Assembly (NCBI GenBank): GCA_900555105.1 | Contig: USJP01000101.1 | Span: 1-6,355 of the forward strand | Direction of reading: 5' to 3' | Origin: an uncultured Coriobacteriaceae bacterium | GTDB taxonomy: Bacteria > Actinomycetota > Coriobacteriia > Coriobacteriales > UMGS124 | Length of the DNA: 6,355 bases | Shown: one piece after another, positions 4,882 to 6,355 of the stretch | Layout: each line of letters begins with the position of its first letter | How positions within the stretch are numbered: position 1 is the first letter of the stretch | The notes under the pieces: model-generated | Told to the model about the DNA's origin: nothing | Database searches by the model: none | What the model saw: the letters and a program-made list of their open reading frames with translations, nothing else | Program-made: the position numbers and the translations under genes

Positions 4882-5058
4882 GGGGGAGATTATTTGGGGG
4901 TTAGTGGAACGCCAGTACACCGCGCCCCAATCCGCCTTGTAGCTGGTGCACCACAGCGACCCGGGGAGATTATTGGGGAGTCGCGGTACAGTCAGTACGC
5001 TGCGCCCCGATCCGCCTTGCGGTTGACGCACCACAGCGACCCGGGGGAGTTTGGCGGC
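4853..5058 (+). repeat. Three tandem ~80-bp intergenic repeats with hairpin spacers
   Basis: A unit beginning GCCTTG occurs at 4853, 4934 and 5014 (spacing 81 and 80). Each copy contains the identical 19-mer GCACCACAGCGACCCGGGG (4867-4885, 4948-4966, 5028-5046), flanked by near-identical bases and followed by GAGATTAT-like sequence in copies 1 and 2. Before each unit lies a hairpin whose arms differ in sequence but still pair: GCCTC-type before copy 1, TTGGGG/CCCCAA (4894-4899 with 4925-4930) before copy 2, and ATTGGGG/CCCCGAT (4972-4978 with 5005-5011) before copy 3; the loops keep an AGTAC. The left arm of the long palindrome at 4782-4800 is an inverted, diverged fourth copy of the same motif. 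It looks like a dispersed REP-type family rather than CRISPR. Confidence 0.8.
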
Positions 5059-5061
5059 ATG

Positions 5062-5102
5062 AAAAAGGGCGCGCCTGCAATTATCTGCAGGTGCGCCCTT
5101 TT
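5062..5102. terminator. Bidirectional intrinsic terminator between convergent genes
   Basis: GGGCGCGCCTGCA (5067-5079) pairs with TGCAGGTGCGCCC (5086-5098), a 13-bp stem with one G-U pair and a 6-nt loop, flanked by AAAAA on the left (5062-5066) and TTTT on the right (5099-5102). The A-run becomes a U-run in the opposite direction, so it can stop transcription of both the regulator (from the left) and the CmpB-family gene (from the right, ending 23 nt away). Confidence 0.92.
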
Positions 5103-5124
5103 GGTGCATAGACTGGTCGAGGTG

Positions 5125-6355
5125 CTACCTCGTGGCGTTCTCGGCGTTCATGGTCATGGTCTGGAAGCGGTGCTCCATCCAAGCGTCGGGATAGTGCTCG
5201 TCGCAGAACTCCTCCACAGCCGTCTCAGCGGGGATGCCCACTTGGCGGGAGAACCAGCGGTCGTAGCTCACCAAGGTGAGACCGCCGTCTATGATCATGA
5301 GTACCAGGGCCACGGTTGTGACGGCGTAGCGCCAGTTCCAGGGAATTTTGTGCACGAGGTCGAAGATGAGGGGCATGAGGTACTTCACCCACACCAGGCC
5401 TAAGATGCCCCAGGCCGCCATGAAGGCGCCGTTCGTACGCCCGTCGATGGAGAGGAACGTGCCACTGTAATCCCACGCAGTGATGCCGAAGGCGAACTCC
5501 AGCAGGTAGCTCACCAAGAACTCGAACGCGCCGCCGATGAGGGCGCTCAGGAAGAAGATGGGAATCGGGTTCTTGTCGCGGATGCCGTTGAGGCCGATGG
5601 TCATGAGCACGGCGCCGAAACCATAGATGGGGGAGAAGGGGCCGTAGAGCATGCCCGCGCGGTCCATGTAGCCCGCACCCCTCACCAGGCAGAAGATGGT
5701 CTCGATGATGACGCCCAACACGCAGCAGATGACGAACGTCCAAAACAGGTTGAAGAAGGTGAGCTTGAAGGGGGCCTTGCCACCGTACTTCTTGAGATGC
5801 TCGAGACGCTCCTCTTCTCGGCTGCGCTCGTCGAGTTTGCGTAGTTTGCGTTCGAGAGCGCGCTCCTCGGCAAGCGAGGGGTCGAGATAGATTTGCAGCA
5901 CGATCATAAAGACGATGGGGATGCCCGTCGCGTCGAGGGCGTGGTTCACGCCGCTGTTCAGGATGTTGAGGATGAGCTGGGCCACCAGCAACACCATGAC
6001 GGTACGGGCGATCTGCGCAGAGTGGCGGCGCTTGTCTTTGACGAGCAGTACGCCCAGCGCGATGTCAAATCCCGCGATGAGTCCCGAGCTTGCGGCCAGG
6101 CAAATCAAGAGCGCCAGTACCGGCTTCTGCAGCGTGGTGCCGCCCGTGAACTGCGTGATGTCAATCTCGAAGACGAAGGCGAGGATGATGGCAAGAACGA
6201 CGGCGAGCAGCTTCAGGATTTCGACGGCACCCCAAATGATCATGAGGATGCCGAAGACCTTGAGCGGCACGGGAACCTTTTTGGCCGGGATGGCTTGGCC
6301 TTCGGTCACGATGGGCTCGGTGGGCTTGCAACCTTGTGCTTCAGCTGCCGGCTCG
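5125..6355 (-). CDS. CmpB-family (PF06541, putative ABC transporter permease) membrane protein, 5' end outside window
   Basis: The frame ends in TAG (5127-5125) and is open to the window edge. GTG 6309 could be a start, but no ribosome binding site precedes it and the frame continues 15 further codons (EPAAEAQGCKPTEPI), an acidic Pro/Ala-rich stretch typical of an N-terminal tail, so the true start is probably upstream. Numbering from that GTG: hydrophobic segments at about 17-47, 63-90, 103-118 and 128-142; a highly charged helix at 145-174 (EERALERKLRKLDERSREEE); then the PF06541 domain at 183-320 with ETIFCLVRGAGY (203-214), MLYGPFSPIYGFGAVL (220-235), GGAFEFLVSYLLE (259-271), WDYS (279-282) and DGRTN (289-293); a last helix at 328-347 and a polar tail. 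PF06541 proteins are called ABC-transporter permease-like, but no ATPase is near and transport is unproven. Confidence 0.85.
   Translation of the reverse strand, partial: EPAAEAQGCKPTEPIVTEGQAIPAKKVPVPLKVFGILMIIWGAVEILKLLAVVLAIILAFVFEIDITQFTGGTTLQKPVLALLICLAASSGLIAGFDIALGVLLVKDKRRHSAQIARTVMVLLVAQLILNILNSGVNHALDATGIPIVFMIVLQIYLDPSLAEERALERKLRKLDERSREEERLEHLKKYGGKAPFKLTFFNLFWTFVICCVLGVIIETIFCLVRGAGYMDRAGMLYGPFSPIYGFGAVLMTIGLNGIRDKNPIPIFFLSALIGGAFEFLVSYLLEFAFGITAWDYSGTFLSIDGRTNGAFMAAWGILGLVWVKYLMPLIFDLVHKIPWNWRYAVTTVALVLMIIDGGLTLVSYDRWFSRQVGIPAETAVEEFCDEHYPDAWMEHRFQTMTMNAENATR

Larger units (their letters stand above)
4779..5124. other. Intergenic region filled with palindromic and tandem repeats
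   Basis: This 346-nt gap lies between convergent genes and holds no credible gene. In order it contains a 100-nt imperfect palindrome (4782-4881), three tandem ~80-bp repeat units (core copies at 4867-4885, 4948-4966 and 5028-5046) and a bidirectional terminator (5062-5102). The open frame on the minus strand across 4846-5109 reads the repeat as PGSLWC-type peptides in two copies, but the frame is lost between copies 2 and 3, so it is not a real gene. Confidence 0.8.

Noticed and set aside
4853..5058. CRISPR array
   Set aside because: There are only three units, the repeats are degenerate outside a 19-bp core, the spacers are hairpins related to each other, and no cas gene is present.
4846..5109. 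87-residue minus-strand protein across the repeats
   Set aside because: It is created by the repeats themselves (PGSLWC peptides), has no clear start site, and 81- versus 80-bp spacing breaks the frame between copies.

Overview
The window is GC-rich bacterial DNA. Genes lie on both strands with short intergenic gaps, strong GGAGG-type ribosome binding sites and few mobile-element traces. A PorA/PorB-type pyruvate:ferredoxin oxidoreductase, an actinobacterial-looking DUF4012-type N-terminal module, a TlyA rRNA methyltransferase and a CmpB-family membrane protein together suggest an anaerobic, high-GC, host-associated actinobacterium, most likely of class Coriobacteriia (Collinsella/Olsenella-like). 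That placement is inference from gene content and composition; no marker gene proves it.

Layout, left to right. (1) 1-1192, plus strand: the 3' end of porA and the complete porB, 16 nt apart, closed by a strong intrinsic terminator at 1225-1263. They encode the core of the enzyme that turns pyruvate and CoA into acetyl-CoA, CO2 and reduced ferredoxin. (2) 1372-2280, plus: a single-pass membrane-anchored protein that resembles only the N-terminal part of DUF4012 proteins and ends in an Ala-rich 11-residue repeat. (3) 2296-3428, minus, convergent with the previous gene: a two-gene operon of a three-helix small membrane protein and tlyA, overlapping by ATGA. (4) 3429-3737: a divergent intergenic region with an AT-rich core. 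It holds a previously hidden candidate 43-residue ORF (3559-3690) whose ribosome binding site is an exact 11-bp copy of the one used by the next gene, plus an inverted repeat that could be an operator. (5) 3738-4778, plus: a one-component regulator fusing an excisionase/MerR-type helix-turn-helix to a molybdate-binding-like (COG1910) domain. (6) 4779-5124: no gene, but a 100-nt imperfect palindrome starting 3 nt after the regulator's stop codon, three tandem ~80-bp repeats that share a 19-bp identical core, and a bidirectional terminator. (7) 5125 to the window edge, minus: a CmpB-family (PF06541) multi-pass membrane protein whose true start lies beyond the window.

The genes do not form one pathway. 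They are four or five separate transcription units: central anaerobic metabolism, an envelope protein of unknown role, ribosome modification, a small-ligand regulator and a membrane protein. The least explained parts are the two intergenic regions: the sORF/operator region before the regulator and the palindrome-plus-repeat block after it.
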